In this document: piece by piece, positions 26,633 through 36,327 of the stretch
Layout: each line of letters opens with the position of its first letter
Numbering within the stretch: the stretch's first letter is position 1
Assembly: GCF_006438955.1 (NCBI RefSeq)
Contig: NZ_RCZK01000001.1
Span: 186,001-250,000, forward strand
Direction: 5' to 3'
DNA length: 64,000 nucleotides
Source: Sphingomonas oligophenolica
GTDB taxonomy: Bacteria > Pseudomonadota > Alphaproteobacteria > Sphingomonadales > Sphingomonadaceae
Program-made: the position numbers and the translations under genes
The notes under the pieces: generated by a model
Database searches by the model: none
What the model was told of the DNA's origin: nothing
What the model saw: only the letters and a program-made list of their open reading frames with translations

Positions 26633-27457
26633 ATGACTGTTATCGCTTCGAACATCTCGGCGCTCCGCGCCGCAACCGCATCCAACTCTGCCAGCATGAT
26701 GCAGCAGACCGCGATGGAGCGGCTGTCGACCGGCAAGCGGATCAATTCGGCCAAGGACGACGCGGCCGGCCTCGCGATCTCGAACACCATGACCTCGCAG
26801 ATCCGCGGCATGAACCAGGGCATCCGCAATGCCAACGACGGCATCTCGATGGCGCAGACCGCCGAAGGCGCGCTGGGCGAAGTCACCAACATGCTGCAGC
26901 GCGTTCGCGAACTTGCCGTCCAGGCATCGAGCGGCACCTATAGCGCCGACGACAAGACGAACATCCAGTCGGAAGTCACCGCGCTGACGACCCAGATCAC
27001 CAGCACGCTCGCCAACACGCAGTTCAACGGCAGCACGCTGTTCGACGGCAGCGCCGGGACCTCGGGTGTCGTCACGATCCAGGCGGGTGCGAATGCGAGC
27101 GACACGGTCGACCTGACGCTCAGCACGCTGACGACCGACACCACTATCACGGCCGCAACGGCTGTCGATCTGACGACGGGTGGTTCGGCAGCGATCGCGA
27201 CGATCGACGATGCGCTGAAGACGGTGAACACGACCCGTGCAGGCCTGGGTGCCTCGCAGAACCAGCTGCAGTCGGCGGTCAACAACCTGACCTCGAACTC
27301 GACCAACCTGTCCGACGCGCGCAGCCGCATCGAAGACGCCGATTTCTCGGCCGAATCGACCGCGCTCGCCAAGGCGTCGATCCTGAGCCAGGCCTCGACC
27401 GCCATGCTCGCCCAGGCGAACCAGAGCCAGCAGGGCGTACTGAAGCTGCTTCAGTAA
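26633..27457 (+). CDS. fliC: Flagellin
   Basis: 274 residues, a short flagellin with little variable domain. N-terminal D0/D1: [29 protein letters not shown]-terminal D1/D0: [16 protein letters not shown] and [11 protein letters not shown]. The central part (about 145-195) is Thr/Ala-rich. It is divergent from the fli operon and ends just before a strong terminator, so it is probably monocistronic. The ATG at 26633 has a GGAG site 8 bases upstream. Confidence 0.97.
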   Translation: MTVIASNISALRAATASNSASMMQQTAMERLSTGKRINSAKDDAAGLAISNTMTSQIRGMNQGIRNANDGISMAQTAEGALGEVTNMLQRVRELAVQASSGTYSADDKTNIQSEVTALTTQITSTLANTQFNGSTLFDGSAGTSGVVTIQAGANASDTVDLTLSTLTTDTTITAATAVDLTTGGSAAIATIDDALKTVNTTRAGLGASQNQLQSAVNNLTSNSTNLSDARSRIEDADFSAESTALAKASILSQASTAMLAQANQSQQGVLKLLQ

Positions 27458-27541
27458 TCCCGGTGTCGGTGCCGGCACCGCCCCCCGGACGAGGGTGACG
27501 GCGCCGACGACACGCTTCCGCTGGACGGAAGGGCGTGGAGG

Positions 27542-27573
27542 ACCCCGGCGGCAGCGATGCCGCCGGGGTTTTT
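27542..27573 (+). terminator. Rho-independent terminator after flagellin
   Basis: A perfect 12-base-pair GC-rich stem (27542-27553 with 27558-27569) around a GCGA loop, followed by a run of T to 27573. It lies 85 bases after the flagellin stop and is the classical intrinsic form. Confidence 0.9.
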
Positions 27574-27685
27574 CGCGTTCGGCCACCGCGGCCGTTCACT
27601 GCGCGGTGCGGGTGTAGCGCGACTTGGTACGGCGCGGCGGCGGCGCCATATGTCACTCGCGAATGTTTCGGCAGGGGAGGTGAAG

Positions 27686-28135
27686 ATGGTGGCGACGCTG
27701 GTGATGTTGTGGCTGGTGATGGCGGTTGCCCCCGAGACGCCGGTCGGTCGGGCGTTGTGGCGCGGGTTCGTCGAGATGCCGGCGCAATTTCTAAACCGGA
27801 TCACGCGCGGGCACGTGCTGCTGACGGCGTTGCTCGTCGCGACGGTCGTCGGGGTGGTCTGGCTGATCGGCGAGGAGGCCGTGCGACTGCTGTCGATGGC
27901 ATCCCCCGAGGCGTTGTCGTGGTTGGTAATGGTCGACGCGGCGTCGCTGCTCGATGTCGCGATGGGCGTCGTGCTGGTCGCGACGTCGGTGCGAATCGGT
28001 GCGGCGTGGGCGCGGGTCGGCGCGGCGTGGCGGCGGGTGGTACGACGACCACGTGCGGTGCGAACGAGGCCCGTTCGGACCGAGCGAGCGGCAGACAACG
28101 ACGACGAGGAGCCACGACGAGCGATGGCGGCCTAG
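27686..28135 (+). CDS. Small membrane protein of unknown function
   Basis: 149 residues: a hydrophobic segment at the N-terminus, further hydrophobic segments at about residues 38-58 and 65-98, and a highly Arg-rich C-terminal tail (about 105-149) that is likely cytoplasmic. The start at 27686 is chosen because GGGGAGG stands 5 bases upstream; an in-frame open stretch begins as far back as 27557 but lies in the flagellin terminator. No family recognised. It is read away from flagellin, after the terminator, so it needs its own promoter. Confidence 0.55.
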   Translation: MVATLVMLWLVMAVAPETPVGRALWRGFVEMPAQFLNRITRGHVLLTALLVATVVGVVWLIGEEAVRLLSMASPEALSWLVMVDAASLLDVAMGVVLVATSVRIGAAWARVGAAWRRVVRRPRAVRTRPVRTERAADNDDEEPRRAMAA

Positions 28136-28311
28136 GTGTTTGGTCTTGCATGATAGTCGTCCGCACAACCGCCATGGATGGTGGGAATGACGGTCGCCGA
28201 TTGACGCTGCCCCGCGGCCTCACACCCGACGAATATATCGCGCGCATCCGGATAGACGACCCAGCGCAATTCACCATCGATCCGTGTCGCCACGCCGCAG
28301 ACATTGCGCGC
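28136..28311. other. Short gap with ambiguous small open frames
   Basis: Frames stay open on both strands here: plus 28149 onward (begins MIVVRTTAMDGG) and a minus frame ending near 28134 (contains GELRWVVYPDARDIFVG). Both have protein-like composition, neither has a clear ribosome site, and third-position GC does not separate them. Possibly a small gene or a remnant; not called. Confidence 0.25.
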
Positions 28312-29553
28312 TTACGCCTCCAACCCCGGCGGCGGATCATTCACCGCCAGCGGCGGCACCCGGAACAGCATGATCCCGATGACCAGCGCCGCGACCGACA
28401 AGACCAGGCAAAATCCCGCGACCCCCGGCCACCCGGCGCGGGTCCATGCGACCCCGCCCGCCGACCCCAGCACGCTCGATCCCAGATAATAGAAGAACAG
28501 ATAGAATGCCGCCGCCTGCCCGCGATTGGCCAGCGCGCGGCGCCCGACCCATGCGCTCGCGATCGAATGCGCGCCGAAGAACCCCACCGTCGTCATAGCG
28601 ATCCCGCCGATCACTAGTGCCAACGGCACGGCGGCGGTCAGCGCGACGCCCGCGATCAGCAGCACGACCGGGATCCAGAACACCCGCCGCCGCCCTATCC
28701 TGCCCGCCAGCGATCCGAACCACGCCGAACTGATCGACCCCAGGATATACAGCAGGAACACCAGCCCCACCGCCGCCTGGCTCAATGAATAGGGCGGGCC
28801 GAGCAGCCGGAACCCTGCATAATTATACACCGTGACGAACACCCCCATCAGCAGGAACGCCTCCGCGAACAACAGCCGCATCGCGCGGTCGCCGAACAGC
28901 GTCGCCGCCGCGCGCGTCAAATCGCCGATCCGCCCCGCGCTTGCGACGAAGCGGCGTGACGGCGGCGCGAGGCGGCGAAACGCCTCCGCCATCGCCAGCC
29001 CCGCGACCCCGACCCCGCCGAGCGCCCAGCGCCACCCCGCGACATCCGCGATCAGGCTCGCGATCAGCCGCCCGCCCATCCCGCCCAAGGCGCTGCCCGC
29101 GATATACAGCCCCATCGCCGCGCCGACCGAGGCGGCGTCGACCTCCTCCGCGACATAGGCCATCGCCACCGCGGGCACGCCCGCGAGTGCGATCCCGGTC
29201 AGCAGCCGCAGCCCGAGCAGCGCGTACCATCCCGGGGCGAGCGCCGCCGCGGTCGACAGCGCGCCCGCCGCGATCATCGCCGCCACCATCAACGGTCGCC
29301 GCCCGACACGGTCGGACACGAACCCCGCCAGCAGGATGCCGATCGCCAGCGGCCCCGTCGCCAGGCTGACCGCGAGCGACGCCGCCTCCGCGCTCAGCCG
29401 GTATTGGGCGGCGAGCAACGGCAACAATGGCTGGACCGCATAGAGCAGCGAAAACGTCGAAAATCCCGCGAACAGCATCGCCAGCGTCAACCGCCGATAG
29501 TCCGCCGATCCCCGTGCGTGGCCGTCGGAACCCGGCCCGCTAGAATCCGGCAA
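28312..29553 (-). CDS. MFS transporter (YnfM/AraJ-like)
   Basis: About 413 residues with twelve hydrophobic segments; G-F-V-S-D-R-V-G-R-R-P-L near residue 80 is the MFS loop 2-3 signature. It resembles inner-membrane efflux transporters of the arabinose/drug class. No ATG lies near the start; the TTG at 29553 (overlapping the upstream amidohydrolase stop by 14 bases) or a later TTG at about 29499 may serve. It is the third gene of an nhaA-amidohydrolase-MFS unit. Confidence 0.8.
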   Translation of the reverse strand: MPDSSGPGSDGHARGSADYRRLTLAMLFAGFSTFSLLYAVQPLLPLLAAQYRLSAEAASLAVSLATGPLAIGILLAGFVSDRVGRRPLMVAAMIAAGALSTAAALAPGWYALLGLRLLTGIALAGVPAVAMAYVAEEVDAASVGAAMGLYIAGSALGGMGGRLIASLIADVAGWRWALGGVGVAGLAMAEAFRRLAPPSRRFVASAGRIGDLTRAAATLFGDRAMRLLFAEAFLLMGVFVTVYNYAGFRLLGPPYSLSQAAVGLVFLLYILGSISSAWFGSLAGRIGRRRVFWIPVVLLIAGVALTAAVPLALVIGGIAMTTVGFFGAHSIASAWVGRRALANRGQAAAFYLFFYYLGSSVLGSAGGVAWTRAGWPGVAGFCLVLSVAALVIGIMLFRVPPLAVNDPPPGLEA

Positions 29554-30544
29554 GGAAGCGCGCGACGTTGTCGCCCAGTGCGGCGACCGCATAGCCGCCC
29601 TCGAGCAGTACCACGGTCGGCCAGCCACGCGCCGCGATGTCGCGCGCGAGCGTGGTGTAATCCGCGGTCTGGAGCGCGAACGCCGAAATCGGGTCGCCCG
29701 CCCAGGTGTCGGCGCCGAAGCTCACGATCAGCAGGCCCGGCGCGAACCGCGCGATCGCGTCGAGCGCGGCGGCCTGCGCCGCGCGGAACGCGTCGATCGT
29801 CGTGCCCTGCGGCAGCGGCAGGTTGAGCGTTGCGCCCGCCCCGTCGCCCGCGCCGGTCTCGTCGGCATGGCCCCAATAGAACGGATAATCGGTCGCGGGA
29901 TCGGCGTGGATTGAGGCGTAGAACACGTCGCCGCGTTCCCAGAAGATGTCCTGCGTCCCGTTGCCGTGGTGATAGTCGATGTCGAGGATTGCGACCCGCC
30001 CGATTCCCGCATCGCGCGCCGCCTGCGCCGCGATCGCGGCATGGTTCAGGTGGCAGTATCCGCCGCAATAATCCGCGCCTGCGTGGTGGCCCGGTGGCCG
30101 GCACAGCGCGAACGCGGCGCGCTCCCCCGCCAGCACCGCATGCGTCGCCGCCAGCGCCGATTGCGCGCTGGCATAGACCGCGGCCCAGCTGTCGGGCGTG
30201 ATCGGAGTCGTCGCGTCGAACGCATGCGCGCCCAGCAACGCATCGATCCGCGACAGCGCCAGCGGTCGCCGCCCCCGAATCGGAAACGCATAGGGAATCG
30301 CATCGCCCTGCCGCCCCGCCTCGCGCCACAGCCGCGGCGCGGCCTTCAGGAAGTCGACATAGGCCGCGCTGTGGACCGCGCGGATCGGCGTCTCGCCGCG
30401 ATCCTCCGGCTCCTCGGTCGCGCCGATCGCGGCAAGCACCGCATCGACCCGCGCCGGGGTCTCGGCGTAGGCGGCGAACCCGCCATTATGGAGCTCCTGC
30501 GTCGGCGCGTGGCGCGCCTGGGCCGGCGCATAAAACGCGCGCAT
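29540..30544 (-). CDS. Histone deacetylase-family (acetylpolyamine amidohydrolase-type) enzyme
   Basis: 334-residue zinc hydrolase of the arginase/deacetylase fold. Seen: R-P-P-G-H-H-A-G with the catalytic His pair, and D-I-D-Y-H-H-G-N-G-T-Q with metal ligands, then a G-A-D-T-W-A-G-D segment. Bacterial members remove acetyl groups from acetylpolyamines or lysines. The ATG at 30544 overlaps the nhaA stop (ATGA), so it is coupled to the antiporter, and its own end overlaps the MFS gene. Confidence 0.88.
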   Translation of the reverse strand: MRAFYAPAQARHAPTQELHNGGFAAYAETPARVDAVLAAIGATEEPEDRGETPIRAVHSAAYVDFLKAAPRLWREAGRQGDAIPYAFPIRGRRPLALSRIDALLGAHAFDATTPITPDSWAAVYASAQSALAATHAVLAGERAAFALCRPPGHHAGADYCGGYCHLNHAAIAAQAARDAGIGRVAILDIDYHHGNGTQDIFWERGDVFYASIHADPATDYPFYWGHADETGAGDGAGATLNLPLPQGTTIDAFRAAQAAALDAIARFAPGLLIVSFGADTWAGDPISAFALQTADYTTLARDIAARGWPTVVLLEGGYAVAALGDNVARFLAGF

Positions 30545-31797
30545 CACGCCGCGGCCTTGCCGCGCCCGCTCGCCAGCACGAGTATGACCACCCCCGCGAT
30601 CGCCGACAGGATTGACCCCGACAGCACCCCGATCTTCACCGCGTCGACCATCACGGGGTCGGAGAAGGCAAGCCCGCCGATAAACAGGCTCATCGTGAAC
30701 CCGATCCCCGCGATCAGCGACAGCCCGTAGATCTGGCTCCACGACACCCCGCGCGGCGGTTTGGCGATGCCGAGCTTGGTCGCGCCCCAGATCGCGCCGA
30801 AGATGCCGATCTGCTTGCCGACGAACAGCCCCGCGGCGATGCCGAGCACCAGCGGGTCGCGCAGCGTGGCAAGGCTGGTGCCGCCCAGCGCGACGCCGGC
30901 ATTGGCGAACCCGAACAGCGGCACCACGACATAGGCGCTGATCGGGTGAAGCGCGTGTTCGAGCCGGTGGAGCGGCGAATCCTCACTGTCGGGTGTACCG
31001 GGCGATGGCCTGACCGGGATCAGCAGCGCGGTGATCACGCCTGCGATCGTCGCGTGGATTCCCGACATCAGCACGAACAGCCACAGGAACCCGAACCCGA
31101 CCAGATACGGCCACAACCGCGTCACCCCGCGCCGGTTGAGGACATACAGCGCCACGACCGTCACCCCCGCCAGCATCAACGGCACAACGTGGATGCTCGC
31201 GGTGTACGCCACCGCGATGATTGCGACCGCACCCATGTCGTCGACGATCGCGACCGTCGTTAACAACAGCTTGAGCGACGACGGCACCCGGCTGCCGAGC
31301 AGCGCGAGCACCGCGATCGCGAACGCGATGTCGGTCGCCGCGGGGATCGCCCAGCCCGATTGCAGCCGCGTGTCGTGCCCCGCGATCGCCAGATAGACCA
31401 GCGCGGGCACCGCCATCCCCGCGACCGCGGCGATGAACGGCAACCGCCGCCGCTCGGCACTCGCCAGCCGCCCGTCGACGATCTCGCGCTTGATCTCGAG
31501 CCCGACGAGCAGGAAGAACAGCGCCATCAACCCGTCGTTGATCCACAGATGGACCGTCATCGGCCCGAGCTCGGGCGACAGGATCGGTCCGGTTTCCGCA
31601 TGGAGCAGGTGGAAATAATCGTCGGCCAGCCCGGGCACGTTGGCGACGATCATCGCGAGCGCGGCGGCGACGATCAGGATCATCCCACCCGACGCCTCGC
31701 TGGTCAGAAAATCGCGCAGCGTCGACCGGTATCGTTCCCGCGCGACCGTGACGATCGCCTTGGTGACGCTGGTCGGGTTCGGGGGTTCGACGGCCAT
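30544..31797 (-). CDS. nhaA: Na+/H+ antiporter NhaA
   Basis: About 417 residues, 11-12 membrane helices. Key motifs: P-A-A-T-D-I-A-F-A-I-A-V-L-A-L-L-G near residue 150 and V-D-D-M-G-A-V-A-I-I near 185, holding the ion-binding aspartate pair. It exports Na+ in exchange for protons for pH and salt homeostasis. ATG 31797 (MAVEPPNP) is preferred to a GTG at 31827; neither has a clear ribosome site. Divergent from the DUF389 gene with a gap of 54 bases. Confidence 0.95.
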   Translation of the reverse strand: MAVEPPNPTSVTKAIVTVARERYRSTLRDFLTSEASGGMILIVAAALAMIVANVPGLADDYFHLLHAETGPILSPELGPMTVHLWINDGLMALFFLLVGLEIKREIVDGRLASAERRRLPFIAAVAGMAVPALVYLAIAGHDTRLQSGWAIPAATDIAFAIAVLALLGSRVPSSLKLLLTTVAIVDDMGAVAIIAVAYTASIHVVPLMLAGVTVVALYVLNRRGVTRLWPYLVGFGFLWLFVLMSGIHATIAGVITALLIPVRPSPGTPDSEDSPLHRLEHALHPISAYVVVPLFGFANAGVALGGTSLATLRDPLVLGIAAGLFVGKQIGIFGAIWGATKLGIAKPPRGVSWSQIYGLSLIAGIGFTMSLFIGGLAFSDPVMVDAVKIGVLSGSILSAIAGVVILVLASGRGKAAA

Positions 31798-31851
31798 GTC
31801 GTTCGGGTAACCGCTGGCGAAGACCACGCAAAGCCCCTAACCACATCGGCC

Positions 31852-33387
31852 ATGGCGGAAACCGGCCCCCATCACGTCCTGCTCGCCTGGTGGCGGACGC
31901 ATGCGATCGCGCAGGTCGAGCATCAGGCGGTCAACGAACGCGTCCACGAAGATGCGGGGTGGAGCCAGCGCTACCTGTTCAACACCGCAATGTCGGCGGG
32001 GATCGCGATCCTGGGGCTGTTGCTGTCCTCCCCCGCGGTCGTGATCGGCGCGATGCTGATCTCGCCATTGATGGGGCCGATCATCGGCCTGGGGTTCGCG
32101 CTCGCGACCGCCGACGCGCACCAGATCAAGCGCGCCAGCACCGCGCTGATCGGCGGATCGGTCTTCGCGGTCCTGTTCTGCGCGCTGCTCGTCCTCGTGT
32201 CCCCGCTCCAGAACGTGACGACCGAGATCGCGGCACGGACGCGGCCCAATTTGTTCGACCTGCTCATCGCGCTCTTTTCCGCGCTCGCGGGCAGCTATGC
32301 GACGATCCGCGGGCGCGCGGGGACGATCGTCGGAGTCGCGATCGCGACCGCGCTGATGCCGCCGATCGCGGTCATCGGCTTCGGGCTCGCGACGTGGAAC
32401 GGCACCGTCTTTTTCGGGTCGCTGCTGCTGTTCGTCACCAATTTCGTGACGATCGCGCTCACCGCGGCGGTGATGGCGCGGATCTACGGCTTCGGGCCGA
32501 CCTTGTCGCCGCACCAGACCGCGTTCCAGAGCATTGCGATCCTCGTGACGCTCGCGCTGCTGGCGGTCCCACTCGGGCTGTCGCTGCGCCGGATCGCGTT
32601 CGAGAATTTCGCCAATAGCTATGCCCGCCAGGCGGTCAGCGACGTGTTCGGATCGCAGGCTCGGATCAGCCAGCTCGACCTCGATTTCCGCTCGTCCCCG
32701 ATTAAGCTGACCGCCACCGTCCTGACCCCCACCTATCGCGCCGACGCCAACCGGAAGGTCGAACGGACCTTCGCCAAGGCGGCGGGGCAGGGCGCGGCGG
32801 TGTCGATCGAGCAATATCGCGTCGGCACCGGCCCCGGCGCGGCCGAAGCTGCAGCACTCCAGGCCGCGGCGAGCCAGGGCAGCGTCAGCTCGGTCGACGC
32901 GGAGGTCGCCGAACTGGTCGAACGGCTCGCGTTGGTCGCGGGCGTCGACCAGGGGCAGATCATGGTCGATCGCGACAACAAGCGTGCACGCGTTGCGGCG
33001 ACGCTGCTGCCCGGAGCGCAGCTTTCCGCCTATCACCTCCTCGAATCGAGGGTGGCAGGCGTCGAGCCGGGCTGGACGATCGCGCTCGTGCCCCCCGCCG
33101 CGCCGCTGCCCGACGTCAGCTTCGGCGACGACGATGCCCCCGACGCGGCGGGGCGCGCCGCGTTGGGGGAGGCGATCTGGGCGGCGAAACGACTCGGCCT
33201 CGCGATCGAGGTCCGCGGGCCGATCGCGCAGGCGACCACGGTGGTTCAGGCATTTGCAAAGGCGGGCATCGCCGCGACGCGGGTCGGCGGCGGGCGGACG
33301 GTCACGCTGCGCTGGGCGGTGCCCGACCCGACCGCGACGCCGTTGCCCGCCCCCGGCGCTACGCCGACGCCAGCGCCTCCGCGATAA
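31852..33387 (+). CDS. DUF389 membrane protein
   Basis: 511 residues. The first 260 are a DUF389 domain with about six helices, including L-L-L-S-S-P-A-V-V-I-G-A-M-L-I-S-P-L-M-G-P, the family hallmark. The soluble C-terminal half (about 270-490) is Ala/Val-rich and may bind ligands; the end is a Pro/Thr-rich tail. Function unknown. Its last 29 bases overlap the 3' end of lysS on the other strand. Confidence 0.85.
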   Translation: MAETGPHHVLLAWWRTHAIAQVEHQAVNERVHEDAGWSQRYLFNTAMSAGIAILGLLLSSPAVVIGAMLISPLMGPIIGLGFALATADAHQIKRASTALIGGSVFAVLFCALLVLVSPLQNVTTEIAARTRPNLFDLLIALFSALAGSYATIRGRAGTIVGVAIATALMPPIAVIGFGLATWNGTVFFGSLLLFVTNFVTIALTAAVMARIYGFGPTLSPHQTAFQSIAILVTLALLAVPLGLSLRRIAFENFANSYARQAVSDVFGSQARISQLDLDFRSSPIKLTATVLTPTYRADANRKVERTFAKAAGQGAAVSIEQYRVGTGPGAAEAAALQAAASQGSVSSVDAEVAELVERLALVAGVDQGQIMVDRDNKRARVAATLLPGAQLSAYHLLESRVAGVEPGWTIALVPPAAPLPDVSFGDDDAPDAAGRAALGEAIWAAKRLGLAIEVRGPIAQATTVVQAFAKAGIAATRVGGGRTVTLRWAVPDPTATPLPAPGATPTPAPPR

Positions 33388-34933
33388 GGCGGCGGGTGTT
33401 GGCGATGCCGAACAGCGCGATGAAACTCCCCATCCGCGGTCCCTGGCTCGATCCCAACAGCGTCTCGTACAGCGCCTTGAACCAGTCGCGCAGCGACTCG
33501 AACCCAGCGGTCTTGCCGATCTCGTAGACGATCGTCTGGATGTCCTCCGCGCTGGCATCGTCGGGCAGCGCGGCGAGGTCGGCGTCGAGCCGCTTCAGCG
33601 CGGCGCGCTCGATCGGATCGGGCGCACGGCGCTTGAGCGTTGGCGCGACGACATCGCGCACGTACGCGAGCGCGTAATCGATCAGCCGGTCGAGCGCCGG
33701 ATAGGCCGCCGCTGAGGCCTGTTCGACATAATTGCCGAGATATCCCCACACCTGTTCACGGGTCGCATCGCCGCCCATCACCCCGACCAAATTGAGCAAC
33801 AGCCCGAACGTCACCGGCAGCGCCTCGTCGGGCACCGTGCCGTCATGGATGTGGTGGACCGGGTTGCCGAGCTTCTGCTTCCAGTCCTGATCGGCGTAAT
33901 TGCCGCGGAACTGCCAGTAATCGTCGATCGCGCGCGGGATTACCCCCATGTGGAGCTGCTTGGCCTTCTTGGGCTCACGATAGGCGTAGAACGCCAGGCT
34001 CTCGTCGGGGCCATAGGTCAGCCATTGCTCCAGGCTCAGCCCATTGCCCTTCGACTTCGAAATCTTCTCGCCCGCTTCGTCGAGGAACATCTCGTACACG
34101 AAGCCCTCGGGCGGCCGCCCGCCAAGAATCCGTGCGATCTTCGAACTCTGGATGCCTGAATCGATCAGGTCCTTGCCGTACATCTCGAAGTCGACGCCCA
34201 GCGCGACCCAACGCATCGCCCAATCGACCTTCCACTGCAGCTTCGCGCGGCCCCCGAACACCGATTGTTCGATCCGCTCGCCCGCATCGTCGAACGCGAT
34301 GATCCCCGCCGCGGCATCGACCACCTCGACCGGCACCTGTAACACGATGCCGCTCGTCGGGCTGATCGGCAGCACCGGCGAATAGGTCGCGCGGCGTTCG
34401 GCGCGCAGCGTCGGCAGCATCACGTCGAGAATCGCCTGATAATGGTGCAGTACACCCTTCAGCGCTCCGTCGAACCGGCCGCCTTCATAATAATCGGTCG
34501 ATGACGCGAACTCATACTCGAACCCGAATCGGTCGAGGAATTCGCGCAGCATCGCATTGTTGTGCGCGGCAAAGCTGTCGAACTTGTCGAACGGATCGGG
34601 AATGCGCGACAGCGGCTTGCCGAGGTGTTCGGTCAACATCGCCTTGTTGGGGACGTTGTCGGGCACCTTGCGCAGCCCGTCGAGGTCATCGCTGAACGCG
34701 ATCAACCGGGTCGGCTGGTCGGACAACGCATGAAACGCATTGCGCACCATCGTCGTGCGCAGCACCTCGTTGAAGGTGCCGATGTGCGGGAGGCCCGACG
34801 GCCCGTACCCGGTTTCGAACAGGATGGGATCGCCCCCCGGCTTGCCGTCCGGATAGCGCTTCAGCAGCTTGCGCGCCTCTTCGTACGGCCAGGCCTTGGA
34901 CCCGATGGCGGCGGAGCGGAGGTCGTCGGTCAT
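33359..34933 (-). CDS. lysS: Lysyl-tRNA synthetase, class I
   Basis: 524 residues. Class I synthetase signatures: HIGH-like P-H-I-G-T-F-N-E near residue 49 and K-I-S-K-S-K-G near 292. Class I LysRS is the archaeal type, also found in most Alphaproteobacteria, so this is probably the only LysRS; no class II lysS is in the window. It starts at ATG 34933. The C-terminal part (about 330-524) is the helical anticodon-binding region. Convergent with DUF389, overlapping by 29 bases. Confidence 0.96.
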   Translation of the reverse strand: MTDDLRSAAIGSKAWPYEEARKLLKRYPDGKPGGDPILFETGYGPSGLPHIGTFNEVLRTTMVRNAFHALSDQPTRLIAFSDDLDGLRKVPDNVPNKAMLTEHLGKPLSRIPDPFDKFDSFAAHNNAMLREFLDRFGFEYEFASSTDYYEGGRFDGALKGVLHHYQAILDVMLPTLRAERRATYSPVLPISPTSGIVLQVPVEVVDAAAGIIAFDDAGERIEQSVFGGRAKLQWKVDWAMRWVALGVDFEMYGKDLIDSGIQSSKIARILGGRPPEGFVYEMFLDEAGEKISKSKGNGLSLEQWLTYGPDESLAFYAYREPKKAKQLHMGVIPRAIDDYWQFRGNYADQDWKQKLGNPVHHIHDGTVPDEALPVTFGLLLNLVGVMGGDATREQVWGYLGNYVEQASAAAYPALDRLIDYALAYVRDVVAPTLKRRAPDPIERAALKRLDADLAALPDDASAEDIQTIVYEIGKTAGFESLRDWFKALYETLLGSSQGPRMGSFIALFGIANTRRLIAEALASA

Positions 34934-34995
34934 GATGCGATGCGGTAGCGCGAACCCGCGCGCGCGTCACCCCATGCCGACGACCTCAAACGTCC

Positions 34996-35298
34996 TTAGC
35001 GGCAGCGGTGGGGAGCGGAAATCGTGCGATCGATCGCACGCCCCGCGAATGCGCCGCCAACTGCGCCCGCCGCGGTGCCTAGCAGCCCGTGGCCGACGAT
35101 CGACTGCCCGACCAGTGCGCCACCGACGCCGCCCGCGACCAAGCCGGTGGTCCCGCTCGAATGGCGGCAGCGCTTGACGTGATGATAGCTGCGGCTGGCA
35201 TAATGGCGGTGACGTGCCTCTGCCTTGCTCGTGGGCACTGCCATCGTGGCGGGGATAGCAAGCGATACTGCACTCAGCATCAGAACCAAATTACGCAT
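34996..35298 (-). CDS. Glycine-zipper envelope protein
   Basis: 100 residues with a signal peptide (hydrophobic run to about 20), a His/Arg/Tyr-rich middle, then a glycine-zipper segment (G-L-V-A-G-G-V-G-G-A-L-V-G and G-T-A-A-G-A-V-G-G-A-F-A-G). Such motifs occur in outer-membrane lipoproteins and SmpA/17-kDa-type proteins. There is no lipobox Cys. The start ATG at 35298 follows a GGATCGACCC-type leader. Function unknown. Confidence 0.7.
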   Translation of the reverse strand: MRNLVLMLSAVSLAIPATMAVPTSKAEARHRHYASRSYHHVKRCRHSSGTTGLVAGGVGGALVGQSIVGHGLLGTAAGAVGGAFAGRAIDRTISAPHRCR

Positions 35299-35413
35299 GG
35301 GTCGATCCTTCAGCACCGGGAATCGGTGTCGGTAGCGTAACGGTTGTCGATCGATTCGGTTGCGTCGCATCGCGCAACCGCCGGTTCAGACAACCGATCG
35401 TAGAGGCGCTCGA

Positions 35414-36172
35414 ATGTACGGTGAACAGCCCATCAGCCGCGAACGCGCGGGATCGATCGTCGCGGTCGCGGCGATCCATTGCGCGATCGGTTACGCCCTC
35501 CTGACGGGGCTGGCGGTAGATTTTCCGCGCAAGGTCGCCGATTCGCTGGCGACCTTTACGATCCTGCCGCCCCCCGCCAAGCCGGAGCCCAAGCCACAGC
35601 CCAAACCGCGCAAGGATCGTGCGCCCCGCAAGGAGGGGGCCGCCGCGCCCGCCAATTCGACGGCTAAGGCGACCGAGATCGTCGTCCCTCCGGTCGTCAT
35701 CCCACCGCCCCAACCGCCCCCGATCGTCGCCGCGATCAAGGCCTCGACCGGGGCGAACGATCATAGTGGCAATGCCCCGGTTCCCGGTCCGGGGACCGGC
35801 AGTGGCGGGGTCGGCGAGGGCACCGGCAGCGGTCGCGACGGCGATGGTCCGGGGGGCGGCGGCGGCGATGGCGAAGGGTTCGAATTGATCAGCCGCGACC
35901 TGCGCGATAACGACTTTCCGCGCGGCATGCCCGACGACGGTCGACCCCATCGCGTGCGCACCAAGATCATCATCGGCACCAGCGGCCGCGTGACCGCCTG
36001 TACCGTCATCGCCGCCAGCGACAGCGCCGCGCTCAACGCGTCGATCTGTGCCGTCCTGATCAAGCGTCTCCGGTTCCGCCCCTCGACCGACGCGCGGGGC
36101 CGCCCGGTCGCGGACTATGCGTTCTGGGAGCATGTCTGGAGCAGCGGCTATACCGAGCCCGACGAAAACTAA
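35414..36172 (+). CDS. TonB-like energy transducer
   Basis: 252 residues. N-terminal membrane helix (about 15-33), a Pro/Lys-rich spacer (about 50-100), a Gly-rich spacer (about 115-155), and a C-terminal TonB_C-like domain: R-T-K-I-I-I-G-T-S-G-R-V, two cysteines, then L-R-F-R-P-S. TonB proteins carry proton-motive energy to outer-membrane receptors. No exbB/exbD lie next to it. The start ATG at 35414 lacks a strong ribosome site. Confidence 0.8.
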   Translation: MYGEQPISRERAGSIVAVAAIHCAIGYALLTGLAVDFPRKVADSLATFTILPPPAKPEPKPQPKPRKDRAPRKEGAAAPANSTAKATEIVVPPVVIPPPQPPPIVAAIKASTGANDHSGNAPVPGPGTGSGGVGEGTGSGRDGDGPGGGGGDGEGFELISRDLRDNDFPRGMPDDGRPHRVRTKIIIGTSGRVTACTVIAASDSAALNASICAVLIKRLRFRPSTDARGRPVADYAFWEHVWSSGYTEPDEN

Positions 36173-36205
36173 GGCGCGATGACGTGAAGCCGATCCACTG
36201 TTGAA

Positions 36206-36272
36206 CCGTTCGCCCTGAGCCTGTCGAAGGGCGGTGAGTCTCATCGTGCTTCGACAGGCGCAGCACGTACGG
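36206..36272. repeat. Palindromic intergenic element, family 1, copy 2
   Basis: CCGTTCGCCCTGAGCCTGTC then GAAGGGCGG on the left; GTGCTTCGACAGGCGCAGCA then CGTACGG on the right. The arms are inverted repeats and match the copies at 14772 and 62018. It lies between tonB-like and amtB, which are convergent. Confidence 0.85.
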
Positions 36273-36327
36273 CGCAGTGCAAGGTTGTCGCGCTCTGACC
36301 GCTCTTGGCGTCACGATAGGAAATCAC

